Below are positions 8,104 through 18,800 of a stretch of DNA of 64,000 nucleotides, piece after piece (position 1 is the stretch's first letter; every line of letters begins with the position of its first letter). Position numbers and translations under genes: made by a program. The notes beneath the pieces are model-generated. The model was not told where the DNA came from and ran no database searches. It was given only the letters and a program-made list of their open reading frames with translations. Source of the stretch: Phil1 sp964612925 (GTDB taxonomy: Bacteria; Bacillota; Clostridia; Christensenellales; CAG-138); the NCBI GenBank assembly GCA_964612925.1, contig CAZTFU010000008.1, positions 14,989 through 78,988 of the forward strand. The letters are read 5' to 3'.

Positions 8104-9963
8104 TTATTCTGTATAATACTGCGCCTGTGCGTGCCACAGCTCATAGTATTTGCCGTTTGTATCGGCAACCAGCGTTTCGTGAGTACCTTGCTGAATAACT
8201 GCGCCCTCGTGGAACACGGCAATTTCATCGCAGAATTTACAGGAGGACAGGCGGTGAGAAATGTAGATTGCGGTCTTGTCGCCTGCAATTTCATCAAACT
8301 TTTCGTAAATCTCCGCTTCTGCTATCGGGTCGAGTGCCGCGGTCGGCTCGTCAAGGATAATGAACGGAGCATCCTTATAGAGAGCACGGGCAATGGCAAT
8401 CTTTTGCGCTTCGCCGCCCGAAATACTTACGCCTGACTTTTCCAAGTCCTTATACAGGTAAGTGTCCAATCCGTTGGGCATGGAATCCAATCTTTCGCCA
8501 AAACCGATTTTTCGCAGGCAATCTTCGGCCCTTGCTCGGTCATAATCGGCGCTTGCCGCTACATTTTGCCCAAGCGGTAAGGCCACCAGTTGAAAATCTT
8601 GGAACACCACGGAAAAGATGTTCAGGTAATCATCGTATCGATATTTGCGGATGTCGATACCATTGAGTAAAATCTGCCCCTCCGTAGGATCGTACAAGCG
8701 GCACAGCAGTTTGATGAAGGTGGTTTTGCCCGAGCCGTTCATGCCCACCACGGCCAAACGAGATCCGACCTTGAACTTCATGTTTACATGGCGAAGTGCC
8801 CAAATATCGCTGCCGGGGTACTTAAAAGACACATCTTTGAATTCCACCTCGTACTCGCGATCATCCCGTTTTTCGGTCGGCAGACTGCCCTGATACATGT
8901 CGTTGGGTATCTCCATGAAATCCCGAATGGCATACAGATAGTCGGCGTTTTGCGGAAGGTTTCCCACGGCTTGGAACAGTTCGGAAATACCGTTGCATAA
9001 ATTGGTTACCGCACCCACATATTGGGTTACGGAACCGATTCCGAAGGCTCCCGCCCAAGCTTTCAAGCACACGAACACATATGAAATTCCGATGAGCAGC
9101 ACGCTGACAGCGGTGGCCGCCGTATCCAGTGGTGCCAGTTCGCGACTGCAAATGCGGCAGGCAGGCGACCCTTTGGAAAAAATGCGATTATCCTCCATCA
9201 CCTGCGTTGCAAGCTCCTGCTGGTCATACATTCGCACGTCCACACAGCGTGCAGTAGACATATGCAAAGTGGCAAATGTGTTCCAGACCCGACCGTAACG
9301 GTTTTGGTAGGGCCATAGTTTTTTGTTTACAGCAGTGCTTTTGGCGGATAGCCATGAGGACAGAATCGTTCCGCCCAACAGAAGCACGATAACCGCTACG
9401 GACACATAGCCGCTATTCAGCGCGGCCCATGCACCTTCCGAAACCTTTTGGCTGAACAGGCTGACCGTAAGGGTAACGGCACCGACAACGGATGCCACGC
9501 CGCCCACTATTGTTTCGCAATACCAGTTGTGGAGTTTAGTGAAGCCGTAGACGTTTCCCATCCGATATTTTACCATAGAATAGCGCAAATCATTCGTTCG
9601 CGGTGCTTCCACCGCCGCGAAATCCATGTCCATCATCTTGTCGGCCATCAGTTTATCTTCGTGCCACATTTCCATGGAGTGAACGGATTCTTTCCATCTG
9701 TAAATAATTTCGGATAGCAGCTTCAATCCGCCCGTGACGCATACCGTAAGAGTGATCCACTTCCACAAAACGGACGGAACCCGACTGCCTGCCAGTTCAT
9801 TAATAAGCTGTGCGGACAGCCAAACGGTGACATATGGAGTTATCGCTCTCACAATGGCATACAGCGATGTAGAGAGAAAAAGTTGCGGATCAATTTTCCA
9901 CCAGACCTTTGTTGCCCACAGGTGAACATCGATAACATCGCGCCATTTTTTCTTATTCTTCAT
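8104..9963 (-). CDS. ABC exporter half-transporter (permease-ATPase), second of a pair
   Basis: Membrane export protein with an N-terminal transmembrane domain (about residues 1-330) fused to a nucleotide-binding domain. The ATPase part has Walker A GMNGSGKTT, a Q loop (VFQDFQ), a signature variant SISGGEAQ and Walker B FIILDEPTAALD, followed by the switch histidine in YISHRLSS. The signature differs from consensus LSGGQ while that of its partner is canonical, which fits a heterodimer with one degenerate site. The ATG at 9963 is preferred over 9969 because GGGAGGT is then eight bases upstream. The gene overlaps the end of the partner by 11 bases, so the two are translationally coupled. Substrate unknown; a peptide or lipid-like molecule is plausible. 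Confidence 0.88.
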   Translation of the reverse strand: MKNKKKWRDVIDVHLWATKVWWKIDPQLFLSTSLYAIVRAITPYVTVWLSAQLINELAGSRVPSVLWKWITLTVCVTGGLKLLSEIIYRWKESVHSMEMWHEDKLMADKMMDMDFAAVEAPRTNDLRYSMVKYRMGNVYGFTKLHNWYCETIVGGVASVVGAVTLTVSLFSQKVSEGAWAALNSGYVSVAVIVLLLGGTILSSWLSAKSTAVNKKLWPYQNRYGRVWNTFATLHMSTARCVDVRMYDQQELATQVMEDNRIFSKGSPACRICSRELAPLDTAATAVSVLLIGISYVFVCLKAWAGAFGIGSVTQYVGAVTNLCNGISELFQAVGNLPQNADYLYAIRDFMEIPNDMYQGSLPTEKRDDREYEVEFKDVSFKYPGSDIWALRHVNMKFKVGSRLAVVGMNGSGKTTFIKLLCRLYDPTEGQILLNGIDIRKYRYDDYLNIFSVVFQDFQLVALPLGQNVAASADYDRARAEDCLRKIGFGERLDSMPNGLDTYLYKDLEKSGVSISGGEAQKIAIARALYKDAPFIILDEPTAALDPIAEAEIYEKFDEIAGDKTAIYISHRLSSCKFCDEIAVFHEGAVIQQGTHETLVADTNGKYYELWHAQAQYYTE

Positions 9964-11779
9964 GGTCATTACCTCCCTCGCGATAGTATTTGCTCTGGAC
10001 GTTGAACAGATTGCAATAGCTGCCGCCCAACGCCATCAGCGCATCATGCGTTCCTTCTTCCGCAATGCGCCCGTCGGCAAGAAAAATAATGCGATCGCAA
10101 AAGCGGGTGGATGCCAATCTGTGAGAGATATATATGGAAGTACGACCCGCAGTCATTGTGCTGTATTTTTGGTAAATGTCATTTTCCGCAATGGGGTCAA
10201 GGGCCGCCGTAGGCTCATCCAATAGCAGAATGGGTGCATCCTTATACAGTGCCCTTGCCAGCATCAGCCGCTGAAGCTGACCGCCTGACAGTTCAACACC
10301 ATTATCGCTGATGGTTCGGCCCAGCATAGTGTCAAGTCCCTGCGGTAGCTTGGAAATCGCCTCCGTCAGCCCTGCCTGCTCCACGCAGAAGCGAAGCCGT
10401 TCCTCATCAATATTTGTAGTGGACTGAGCCACGTTTTGAGCAATGGTAGCCTGCAATCTGGAGAAATCCTGAAAAACGGCGGTGAACAGAGTGTAATAAT
10501 CCCTGCGGTTAAACTGCCTTATGTCCTGCCCGTTAAGTAGCACGCGACCTTGTGTCGGGTCAAGCAAACCGCTGAGCAATTTAATCAGTGTAGTTTTTCC
10601 AGCACCGTTAAGTCCCACTATGGCCAGCTTTTCTCCCGGATGTACGGTAAGGTTCATGTGAGATATGGTATCGTTCTCCGCTCCCGGGTAGCGGAAAGAT
10701 ACATCCTCCAGTTTCAGCTCATACCTATCAAAATCCGTCTTATTGACCGATTTTCCGTTTTCAAACTTGAAGGGCTCAGGCCACTCGAAATATTCCCGAA
10801 ATTCACAGATTTGTTGACTGCTTTTATACAGGTCGGCGGTGCTGTTCAGAATCATTGCAATCCATGAAGTAAAGCCTGTTACTGTGGAAAAATACAGCAG
10901 AAATTGCGATGCCGTCAATTGTCCGTCAATGGCCATGCGAATCAAAAAAATATAGGCGACAGCGTTCCTTGCAACGGTCATTACCACATCCGCAAGCTTT
11001 GCCGCCAGGTACCGCCTATCCCTGCGGGCACAGAAACCGCGCCATACCGCTACAATACCGTTATATATATCATTAAGCCATGCCCGCATACCGAACAGTC
11101 GAATATCTTTGGGCATTTCGTTTTTCATGGCCAGATTGATGACATAATTTCGGCGCAGGCGAATCTCGACAGATTCCTCACGATGACGATATTCCCATTC
11201 GGCGGCCAGCTTCCCTGCTACATAACCCACCACGGTAGTAACTATTACCGTTATCACAAGTAAAGCATTCAGTTCTTGCATAATCAGCAGATACAGCGCA
11301 AAGCCGATTACCGCCGACAATAATGTCATCAGTTGCGGAAACACGCTGTAGATGCTGAAATGGGGATTGCCCGAGGTAGCCATCATTGCATCATTCTGTT
11401 TCCCGCGAAATTTGGGGTCTAACTGGTTTGGGTAGGCCGTCATACAGCCGTGGCGAAGGATAGCAACGCTCAGAGCATCTTGCAAACGCATATGGCCGAT
11501 GTGTTTAATGCTTTCCATGTATGTTTTCAGGCATTGTGTTATAATCAGTGCCAACGTAAAAAAGCAAATGGTGCCAAGTAGTTCCATCAACGGAACAGCC
11601 TGTTCTACTTTATCCAATATTACCGGCGCAATATATAGTTGCACCAAATTAGTGACGATTCCCAATGCCGCGGATGCGGCGGGCAATACCAACAGGAGCT
11701 TTGAATGCTTCCATGCAAGACGAATGGCGTAGGCCGCATTCTGCGCAATAGTATATTTTGGTTTTTCTTTGAATTTCAT
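9953..11779 (-). CDS. ABC exporter half-transporter (permease-ATPase), first of a pair
   Basis: A 608-residue half-transporter with several hydrophobic segments in residues 20-330 and a C-terminal ATPase domain: Walker A GLNGAGKTT, VFQDFS Q loop, signature ELSGGQLQR, Walker B ILLLDEPTAALD and YISHRLAS. It is expected to pair with the overlapping downstream half-transporter as a heterodimeric exporter. Its membrane part is not closely similar to that of the partner. A terminator hairpin separates it from the sensor kinase gene upstream, so it probably has its own promoter in 11780-11816 or depends on read-through. Adjacent GHKL/LytTR genes suggest peptide-signal control. Substrate unknown. Confidence 0.88.
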   Translation of the reverse strand: MKFKEKPKYTIAQNAAYAIRLAWKHSKLLLVLPAASAALGIVTNLVQLYIAPVILDKVEQAVPLMELLGTICFFTLALIITQCLKTYMESIKHIGHMRLQDALSVAILRHGCMTAYPNQLDPKFRGKQNDAMMATSGNPHFSIYSVFPQLMTLLSAVIGFALYLLIMQELNALLVITVIVTTVVGYVAGKLAAEWEYRHREESVEIRLRRNYVINLAMKNEMPKDIRLFGMRAWLNDIYNGIVAVWRGFCARRDRRYLAAKLADVVMTVARNAVAYIFLIRMAIDGQLTASQFLLYFSTVTGFTSWIAMILNSTADLYKSSQQICEFREYFEWPEPFKFENGKSVNKTDFDRYELKLEDVSFRYPGAENDTISHMNLTVHPGEKLAIVGLNGAGKTTLIKLLSGLLDPTQGRVLLNGQDIRQFNRRDYYTLFTAVFQDFSRLQATIAQNVAQSTTNIDEERLRFCVEQAGLTEAISKLPQGLDTMLGRTISDNGVELSGGQLQRLMLARALYKDAPILLLDEPTAALDPIAENDIYQKYSTMTAGRTSIYISHRLASTRFCDRIIFLADGRIAEEGTHDALMALGGSYCNLFNVQSKYYREGGNDHEE

Positions 11780-11816
11780 TGTTCTACCTCCTGCGGGTAT
11801 GTTACATCAAAGAAAA

Positions 11817-11867
11817 TGAAAAAATGCAATTCATGCGCGAACGGTTCAAATCCGAGCGTGAATTGCA
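11817..11867 (-). terminator. Terminator after the GHKL sensor kinase gene
   Basis: On the minus strand TGCAATTCA (11859-11867) pairs with TGAATTGCA (11825-11833), extended by an inner CGC/GCG, and is followed by a TTTTTTC run. It separates the two-component genes from the ABC exporter genes. Confidence 0.75.
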
Positions 11868-11876
11868 CACTTGTGC

Positions 11877-12545
11877 TTATAGTGGCAGCATTAGCTCCGT
11901 AGCGAAAGTGCCCTCCTCGTTCTGGCGGTTCACATAGCCGCCATACTTATCCGCAAGGCGGTCAATCCGCATCAGTCCGAAACCGTGAGCATCCGAATCC
12001 TTTGTGGAAATATAGGTTGAGCCGACCCTTTTTACCTCTCCGCCAACGGAATTGGTCACGCAAATGTAAAGCTGTTTTTTCAAAATGCCAATGTAAACCC
12101 GAATAAAGCGTTCCTCATTTTCGCTCTGCCTTAGGCATGCTTCCATAGCATTGTCCAGCAGATTGCCTATGATGGCACACAGATCGATTTCAGATATTCG
12201 CAGCTTAGCGGGAATGGTAGCTTTGGCATTGACGGTGATATTCTTGGACTTAATCAATGACAGTTTGCTGTTCAGAATGGCATCCACCATCACATTGCCC
12301 GTTTTCAGCACGGTATCCACGGTCGTAAGATCGTCATTGAGCATCCAAAGGTATTTTCGCAGTTCCTCGGGGTTGTCCGTCATAGCAAGCATGGCCTGAA
12401 TATGATTGTGGTAATCATGCCGCCAAACGCGCATCTGTCGGTAGATGTTATCTACCTCATCGCAGTGCTTGGTGATCAGATCATTCTGATAGGCGGCAAT
12501 GCGGCGGTCAATGGCTTTACCGAAGATAATATCAAACAGTTTCAT
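11877..12545 (-). CDS. GHKL-domain sensor histidine kinase
   Basis: Histidine kinase of the AgrC/BlpH-like GHKL class. The 222-residue product has a short N-terminal coiled region, the phosphorylation motif DYHNH (about residues 44-48), an N box (IGNLLDNAMEACL) and a late G-box-like segment (STKDSDAHGFGLMRI). No membrane-spanning sensor domain is present, so it is either cytoplasmic or a short version; AgrC-type kinases usually carry five to seven membrane segments. The start at 12545 follows a CAGGTGA ribosome binding site and lies inside the end of the response regulator gene (14-base overlap), so the pair is coupled. Confidence 0.85.
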   Translation of the reverse strand: MKLFDIIFGKAIDRRIAAYQNDLITKHCDEVDNIYRQMRVWRHDYHNHIQAMLAMTDNPEELRKYLWMLNDDLTTVDTVLKTGNVMVDAILNSKLSLIKSKNITVNAKATIPAKLRISEIDLCAIIGNLLDNAMEACLRQSENEERFIRVYIGILKKQLYICVTNSVGGEVKRVGSTYISTKDSDAHGFGLMRIDRLADKYGGYVNRQNEEGTFATELMLPL

Positions 12546-13412
12546 CTTTATCACCTGCGTAATAGGAAACGAATGCCTTATGTACGGCCACCGCGGCACT
12601 CCTTGACAAGGGCAGAGCCTTGCCGCTGTCAAGAATTACCTCCGTCCTGGAAAGGCGGGCAATGTGCTTCAATCCGACAATGTAGGAACGATGACAACGG
12701 ACAAATCCCTCACCCAGTAGTTTTTCCGCTTCGGATATGGGCATTTTGATTCGAATGGTATCTTTCTCGGTTACTATGGCAACGGTATGCGAAAAGGCTT
12801 CCGCATACTGCACATGAGAAACGGGAATGCGGAGCATCTCCCCGCCGGTCGGAAGCAGAATTACCCGCTCGGTTTTTTGCGCGGCAATGGCAGCTCTGTT
12901 CAGCACATTAAACAGCTTATCCTGCTTTACGGGCTTCATAAGATAGTGAAGTGCGGACACTTCATAGCCCTCACCGATGTAATCCGCAAAGCCCGTGATG
13001 AAAATGATCTGAACCGTATCGTTGTTCTTGCGGAGCTGCTTCGCCATCGTTACGCCGTCCATGGTGCCCATTTCAATGTCTAAGAGCAGAACATCGTAGT
13101 CGCTTTCCTCCGCATAGTGGAACAGGAAGCTCTCCGCGGAAGAAAAAGTGTCGGTATGCACCACATGACCGAAAGATGCCGCCCAAGCCTCTACCATANN
13201 NNNNNNNNNNNNNNNNNNNNNNNNNNNNNNNNNNNNNNNNNNNNNNNNNNNNNNNNNNNNNNNNNNNNNNNNNNNNNNNNNNNNNNNNNNNNNNNNNNAA
13301 AAGTGTCGGTATGCACCACATGACCGAAAGATGCCGCCCAAGCCTCTACCATATTCAAAACATATTGTCTGTCTGCGTCACAATCGTCGCAGATCGCAAT
13401 TTTATACTTCAT
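12532..13412 (-). CDS. LytTR-type response regulator, interrupted by an assembly gap
   Basis: Response regulator with an N-terminal receiver domain (IAICDD acidic pocket, LLLDIEM with the phospho-accepting Asp, LMKPVK with the conserved Lys) and a C-terminal LytTR DNA-binding domain (VRCHRSYIVGLKHI). A run of 100 N sits inside the receiver coding region. Both sides of the gap encode the same stretch beginning MVEAWAASFG. If the gap and one copy of the 55-bp duplicate are removed, the span falls from 881 to 726 bases, an exact 241-codon frame plus stop. The protein is therefore probably intact. It should be phosphorylated by the overlapping GHKL kinase and may control the ABC exporter genes. 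Confidence 0.88.
13144..13353. other. 100-N scaffold gap with identical 55-bp flanks
   Basis: Bases 13199-13298 are N. The 55 bases before the gap (13144-13198) are identical to the 55 bases after it (13299-13353). This is what two contig ends look like when they overlap but were joined with a fixed-length spacer, and the reading frame supports it. It is not a biological tandem repeat as far as can be seen. Confidence 0.9.
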
Positions 13413-13505
13413 GTTCTCACCATACTTGCCCGCGCCGATAGGGGCAGGCAGTTTTATTCCGCATCGGTCACATCCGACCCGTCCATGTTCGCTTCTGTCT
13501 CTACG

Positions 13506-14888
13506 CTACAGATTTTGAAGTTTGGACAATAAACATACCGTCTCAACATGTGCCGTTTGCGGGAACATGTCAACGGGCTGTGCGGAATCGAGCGTGTAGC
13601 CAAGTTCCCCAAGTATGCCCACGTCGCGTGCAAGCGTTGCGGGGTCGCAGGATACATATATCACCCTGCCTGCTCCGCTTGCCGCCACTGCTTCAAGCAC
13701 GGCGCGGTTACAGCCCTTGCGCGGCGGGTCAAGCACGATAACATCGGCACCGTTGCCCTTGCTTATAAGTTTTGGCAAGGCTTCTGCCGCATCCGCACAT
13801 ATGAATTCGGCATTGTTTACGCCGTTTAATTCGGCATTGCGTTTTGCGTTTTCCACTGCGGGTGCAACATTCTCTATACCGATAACATGCTTGGCATATT
13901 TTGACAGTATCATTGATATCGTGCCTGCGCCGCAATATATGTCCATTGCTTCAAACGGAGCATCCTTGGGAAGAAGAGTCTCCACCTGTGCATAAAGCTT
14001 TTCCGTCTGCACGGGGTTCACCTGAAGGAATGAGGCCGCGCTTATTTCAAACTTAAAGCCGCACAACTCTTCCGTAAGGGTATCATCACCCCAAAGGGTT
14101 TCATATTCGCTGCCAAGTATAACGTTTGTGTTGGAATCGTTACGGTTGAGGATTATGGATCTCAGCCCCGTACAGCGTTCCTTTAGCATGTCAATAAGCA
14201 GATTCAACTTTTTGGGGCGGCCCTTTGCAACTATCACGGCCATTATGTCGCCGTTTGCGGTTATCCTACCCACAACGTGGCGAAGCGTGCCGCGCCCGCT
14301 TTCTTCATCATACGGAAGAATATCATTTTCTTCTGCCCAGCAGTGCACCGCCGCCGCCATATCATACAGGGCTTTATTCTCGATAAAACAACCGTTTATC
14401 GGCACAAGGCGGTGACTCCTTTGCGCAAAAAAGCCAAAGCACATGCGCCCGTCCACCATTGCAAACGGAAATGCCGCCTTGTTACGGTAATTATAGGGAA
14501 CGTCCATGCCTATTGTCGGCAGTACATTTGCATTTTCCACCTTGCCTATGCGTTTTAGCGCATTTGCAACGACCGAATGCTTATATTCAAGCTGTGCCTT
14601 ATAATCCATGTGCAGAAGATTGCACCCGCCGCAACGCATAAATGCGGGGCAACGGGGCTCCCGCCTGAATTCGCTCGGCGTTATCACATCCGTAAGCTTA
14701 CCGACGGCATAGTTCGGCGCGGCCTTTATTATGTGCGCCTTTACCCGCTCATTTGGCAGTGCAAACGGCACAAAAACCGCAAGTCCCTCATATCTGCCCA
14801 CGCCCTGTCCCTCCGAGCCGAGAGAATCTATTTCAAGCTCTATATCATCGTTCCTGTTAAGCGGACCCGTTACTGCCTTTTTTGCCAT
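13506..14888 (-). CDS. rlmD: RlmD/TrmA-family 23S rRNA (uracil-C5) methyltransferase
   Basis: SAM-dependent m5U methyltransferase of the RumA class. The 460-residue protein starts with a TRAM RNA-binding domain (about residues 12-70, DIELEIDSLGSEGQGVG). An iron-sulfur cysteine cluster CPAFMRCGGC follows near residue 80. The SAM-binding domain (MDIYCGAGTISM) comes next, then DPPRKGC and the catalytic cysteine in VSCDPATLARD. All active-site elements are present. Family members methylate U1939 or U747 of 23S rRNA (or U54 of tRNA); which one applies cannot be read from the sequence. It ends a leftward run after pfkA with 23 bases between them. Confidence 0.92.
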   Translation of the reverse strand: MAKKAVTGPLNRNDDIELEIDSLGSEGQGVGRYEGLAVFVPFALPNERVKAHIIKAAPNYAVGKLTDVITPSEFRREPRCPAFMRCGGCNLLHMDYKAQLEYKHSVVANALKRIGKVENANVLPTIGMDVPYNYRNKAAFPFAMVDGRMCFGFFAQRSHRLVPINGCFIENKALYDMAAAVHCWAEENDILPYDEESGRGTLRHVVGRITANGDIMAVIVAKGRPKKLNLLIDMLKERCTGLRSIILNRNDSNTNVILGSEYETLWGDDTLTEELCGFKFEISAASFLQVNPVQTEKLYAQVETLLPKDAPFEAMDIYCGAGTISMILSKYAKHVIGIENVAPAVENAKRNAELNGVNNAEFICADAAEALPKLISKGNGADVIVLDPPRKGCNRAVLEAVAASGAGRVIYVSCDPATLARDVGILGELGYTLDSAQPVDMFPQTAHVETVCLLSKLQNL

Positions 14889-14911
14889 TCTGCATTATCT
14901 CCCCATTCAGA

Positions 14912-15880
14912 TTAAAACCGCGCAAGCACGGAATTGAAGCGGAACAGCTTATCGTCAAAGCTATCCTGCATATTAACGGCCTCATCTATGCTTACGTCTA
15001 TTATTTGATTGTTCCTTATTCCTACCGCACGACCGCCTATATCCTGTGCAAGTAATTCAACGGCGCGCTGGCCGAGCCTTGCCGCAAGAATCCTATCAAA
15101 TGCAGTGGGATTGCCGCCGCGTTGAATATACCCCGGCACTATGGCCTTTGCTTCAACATCGGTATGTTCCGTTACAAAGCGGGCAAAATCCTCCGCATGG
15201 CCTGCACCTTCCGCAATTATGACTATGCTTGTAAGCTGCCCGCGCAGTTTGTTCTTCGCAAGCTGTTTTGCACAATCGTCCCAATTTACGGGTTCTTCCG
15301 GAACTATTATAAGATCTGCGCCGCCCGCAATGCCGCTCCACAGTGCGATATCGCCGCAATTGCGTCCCATCACCTCAACAACGCCGACCCTGTCGTGCGC
15401 ACGCATGGTGTCACGAATCTTGTATATTTCATCGGTTATGGTGTTTACCGCAGTGGTAAAGCCAATTGTGTAGTCGGTATACCCCATATCATTGTCAATG
15501 GTTCCGGGCAGACCTATTGTGAGTATTCCGTTTTCATAGAGTTTCTTTGCACCGCGGTAACTGCCGTCTCCGCCTATTATTATAAGACCGTCTATATCAT
15601 ATGCATGCAGCATGTTCATGGCCTTTTCAAAGCCGCTTTCTTGCATAAACTCTTCGCTTCTTGCAGTCCTCAGAACCGTGCCGCCCTTATGCATAACGTT
15701 TGCAACGTCAGCATGTGTAAGCTGACGTATTCTGCCCTCTATAAGCCCTTTATAGCCGTGGAATATGCCCATAACATCCATTCCGCGGTAGTCTGCTTCC
15801 TTAAAAACAGCGCGTATTGCCGAATTCATGCCCGGCGTATCACCGCCGCTTGTCAGCACGCCTATCTTTTTCATACTCAT
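14912..15880 (-). CDS. pfkA: 6-phosphofructokinase (ATP-dependent)
   Basis: Glycolytic enzyme phosphorylating fructose 6-phosphate to fructose 1,6-bisphosphate. The 322-residue length matches bacterial PfkA. Visible motifs are the ATP loop (LTSGGDTPGMN), GGDGSYRGA, PGTIDND with the catalytic Asp, the VGVVEVMGRNCGDIA substrate region and IQRGG. Gly follows the Asp in GGDGS, as in ATP-dependent enzymes; pyrophosphate-dependent ones carry Asp there. The start directly abuts the dnaE stop codon, with GGGAG five bases upstream. A second ATG six bases further in is possible. Confidence 0.96.
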   Translation of the reverse strand: MSMKKIGVLTSGGDTPGMNSAIRAVFKEADYRGMDVMGIFHGYKGLIEGRIRQLTHADVANVMHKGGTVLRTARSEEFMQESGFEKAMNMLHAYDIDGLIIIGGDGSYRGAKKLYENGILTIGLPGTIDNDMGYTDYTIGFTTAVNTITDEIYKIRDTMRAHDRVGVVEVMGRNCGDIALWSGIAGGADLIIVPEEPVNWDDCAKQLAKNKLRGQLTSIVIIAEGAGHAEDFARFVTEHTDVEAKAIVPGYIQRGGNPTAFDRILAARLGQRAVELLAQDIGGRAVGIRNNQIIDVSIDEAVNMQDSFDDKLFRFNSVLARF

Positions 15881-18800
15881 CTATTCTCCCTTTTTCATCT
15901 TCACGTTATCCTGCCCAAGCAGTTCATAAAGCACATCAAGCACCGCATCGGACGGATTCACAAACATTTCCTTTGGCGCAAGCTGTGTGCGTTTCGTGTT
16001 GGGGTCATGCAGTATTACGGGCACATTCCCCGGAAAGCGTTTAAGCACCGTCATCAGCCTGTCCATTATTTGTGTGTTTTGTGTGTCAAGCCTGAGATAT
16101 ATCTTTTCCGATGCACTGCGCTTCATAAGTGGCTGCACATCGTCTATCAATACCATGTTGTCCTGCTCATCGCGCACATTCAATCGCCCCGATATTATGA
16201 CCTTTGCATCGTCATTAAGCAATGACGCATACTTTGCAAAAACCGACGGAAATGCCATACACTCTATCGTTCCCGTTGTATCCTCAAGCGTACAGTAGGC
16301 CATCATGCCGTTGCCCGAACGGGTAAGCTTTCTTTGAACGTGGGTGATTATTCCGCCGAGCTTCACCTTGTCACCCTCCTGCGGGCCCGTAGGTGCGGAA
16401 TTTTCCGCCGCATTTGCGGTAAGGGCCGCCGCCGTATTCGGCAGTTGAGAGAGTATATCCGCATAATCGTTCAGCGGGTGGCCGCTTAAATATATTCCGA
16501 GCGTTTCATGCTCCATGTCAAGCAGCTGTGCATCGGGGTATTCCTCAATGTCTGGCAGCTTAACAAAGCTTTTGCGTATGCTTTCTCCGCCGCCTATATC
16601 AAATAAGCTCATCTGTCCCGAGGCGCTCTGTTTCCTTTCGCCCGCGGCGATGGTAAGTACCTTTTCGTAAACGGCCATAAGCTGTGAACGCTTGGCACCC
16701 GTTCCGTCAAAGCAACCGACCTTTATCATGGCTTCAACCATGCGTTTGTTTATATCACCCGCACGGTTTGCAAAATCGGTAAAATCATCAAATTCGCCGT
16801 TCCTGTCGCGTTCGCGTATTATGTCGCGCATTGCCCCTTCGCCCACGTTGCGTATACCCGCAAGGCCAAAGCGTATTTTCCCGTCCTCAACGCTGAATTT
16901 TTCGCGACTTTTGTTTATATCGGGCGGCAATACGGTAATTCCCATCTTACGCGCAGTGCTTATATACCCCGCAAGCTGATCTACGCTGCTTATAAAGCTG
17001 TTAAGCATGGCGGTCATAAACTCTACGGGATAATATGCTTTAAGATAGCCCGTTCTGTATGCAAGCACGGCATAGCACGCCGCATGGGGCTTATTAAACG
17101 CATATGACGCAAAATCCGCCATGGCATCGAATATCTTATTTGCTGTGTCAGCATCAATGCCGTTCCTTACGGCACCCGGTACGGTAACAACGCCGTTTTC
17201 CTCTATGCCGTAAACAAAGTTATGCCTTTCCTTCTGCATAACATCGTGCTTCTTTTTTGCCATTGCGCGACGGACAAGGTCGCTCCTGCCCATTGAATAG
17301 CCCGCAACGTCGCGCACAATGCGCATTACCTGTTCCTGATACACCATACAGCCGTATGTTGCATTAAGCGCGGGGCGCAGCTTTTCATGCAGATACGTTA
17401 CCTTGTCCGGGTTATTTTTGCCCACAAGGTATTTCGGTATTTGATCCATCGGGCCCGGACGGAAAAGCGATATCCCCGCTATAAGATCTTCAAGGCAGCC
17501 CGGTCTTAATTGAAGCATAAACTGCTTCATACCCGCCGATTCAAGTTGGAACACCCCGTCCGTATCGGCTGCCGATATCATTTCATATACACGCTTATCG
17601 GTATAATCCTTCAGCTCCTTGTCGGGCACGCGCTTTCCCTCTTCGCGTATAAAGTCAAGCGTATCCCGTATTACGGTAAGCGTTCTCAGCCCAAGGAAAT
17701 CCATTTTCAGCAGTCCGAGTTCCTCGATTATTTCTTTATAAAACTGGGTCGTGACTATATCACCGTTGCGTTGCAGGGGTACAAGCTCACTTATCGGCTC
17801 CGCACTTATAACAACTCCCGCCGCATGGGTACCCGCATTGCGCGGTAAACCTTCAAGCTTTAAGGAAAGGTTAATAAGCTTTGTAACGGTCGGGTCGTTA
17901 TCATAAAGTTCCTTCAGCTCCGCAGAAACCTCAAGTGCCTTTGAAAGCGTCATGTCAACGGTGCGCGGAATAAGCTTGGTTATTCTGTTCACGTCCTGTA
18001 GCGGCACTCTCAACGCTCGTCCGACGTCCTTCACTACCGCCCTTGCCGCAAGGGTTGAAAACGTGATTATTTGGGATACGTTGTCCTTACCGTATTTATC
18101 GACAACATAATCAATTACCTCCTGTCGCCTTTCAACGCAGAAGTCAATATCAAAGTCGGGCATGGATACACGCTCCGGATTAAGAAAACGTTCAAACGGC
18201 AAATCGTAAAGCAGCGGGTCTACGTCCGTTATGTCAAGTGCATACGCCACAAGGCTGGCCGCGCCGCTTCCTCTGCCCGGGCCCACGGCTATTCCGTTCT
18301 TATGAGCAAACGCCACAAAGTCATACACTATAAGGAAATAATCCGTAAAATCCATATTGCGGATTATTTCAAGTTCCATGTTAAGCCTTTCGTATGCGGC
18401 ATCATCCGCATTTGGCATTTTAACCTTCAGCCCGTCCTCGGAAAGCTGTTTCAAGTATTCAAAATTGTCCATACCGTCGGGCGCGGTAAAGCCCGGCAAA
18501 TGCCTTTCGCCAAAGGTTATGGTAACGTTGCATTTTTCGGCAACCTCTGCCGTGTTTTCAATCGCATATTCGTAGCCCTTCAGCGCCAAGCGCATTTCCT
18601 CTTCACTTTTAAGGTAAAACTCGTCCGTTTCCATGCGCATGCGGTTTTCTTCGTCAACAAATTTGGCTGTTTGTATGCACAAAAGCAGGTCCTGCGCCTC
18701 GGCGTCGGCCTTATCGACATAATGTATATCGTTTGTTGCAACGGCCTTTATGTCAAGCTGTCTTGCAAGTTCAGCAAGCCTCGGCAAAACCTCAAGCTGT

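Noticed and set aside
13144..13353. A tandem duplication inside the response regulator
   Set aside because: The two 55-bp copies are separated only by an N gap and the collapsed sequence restores the reading frame, so contig overlap is the simpler explanation.
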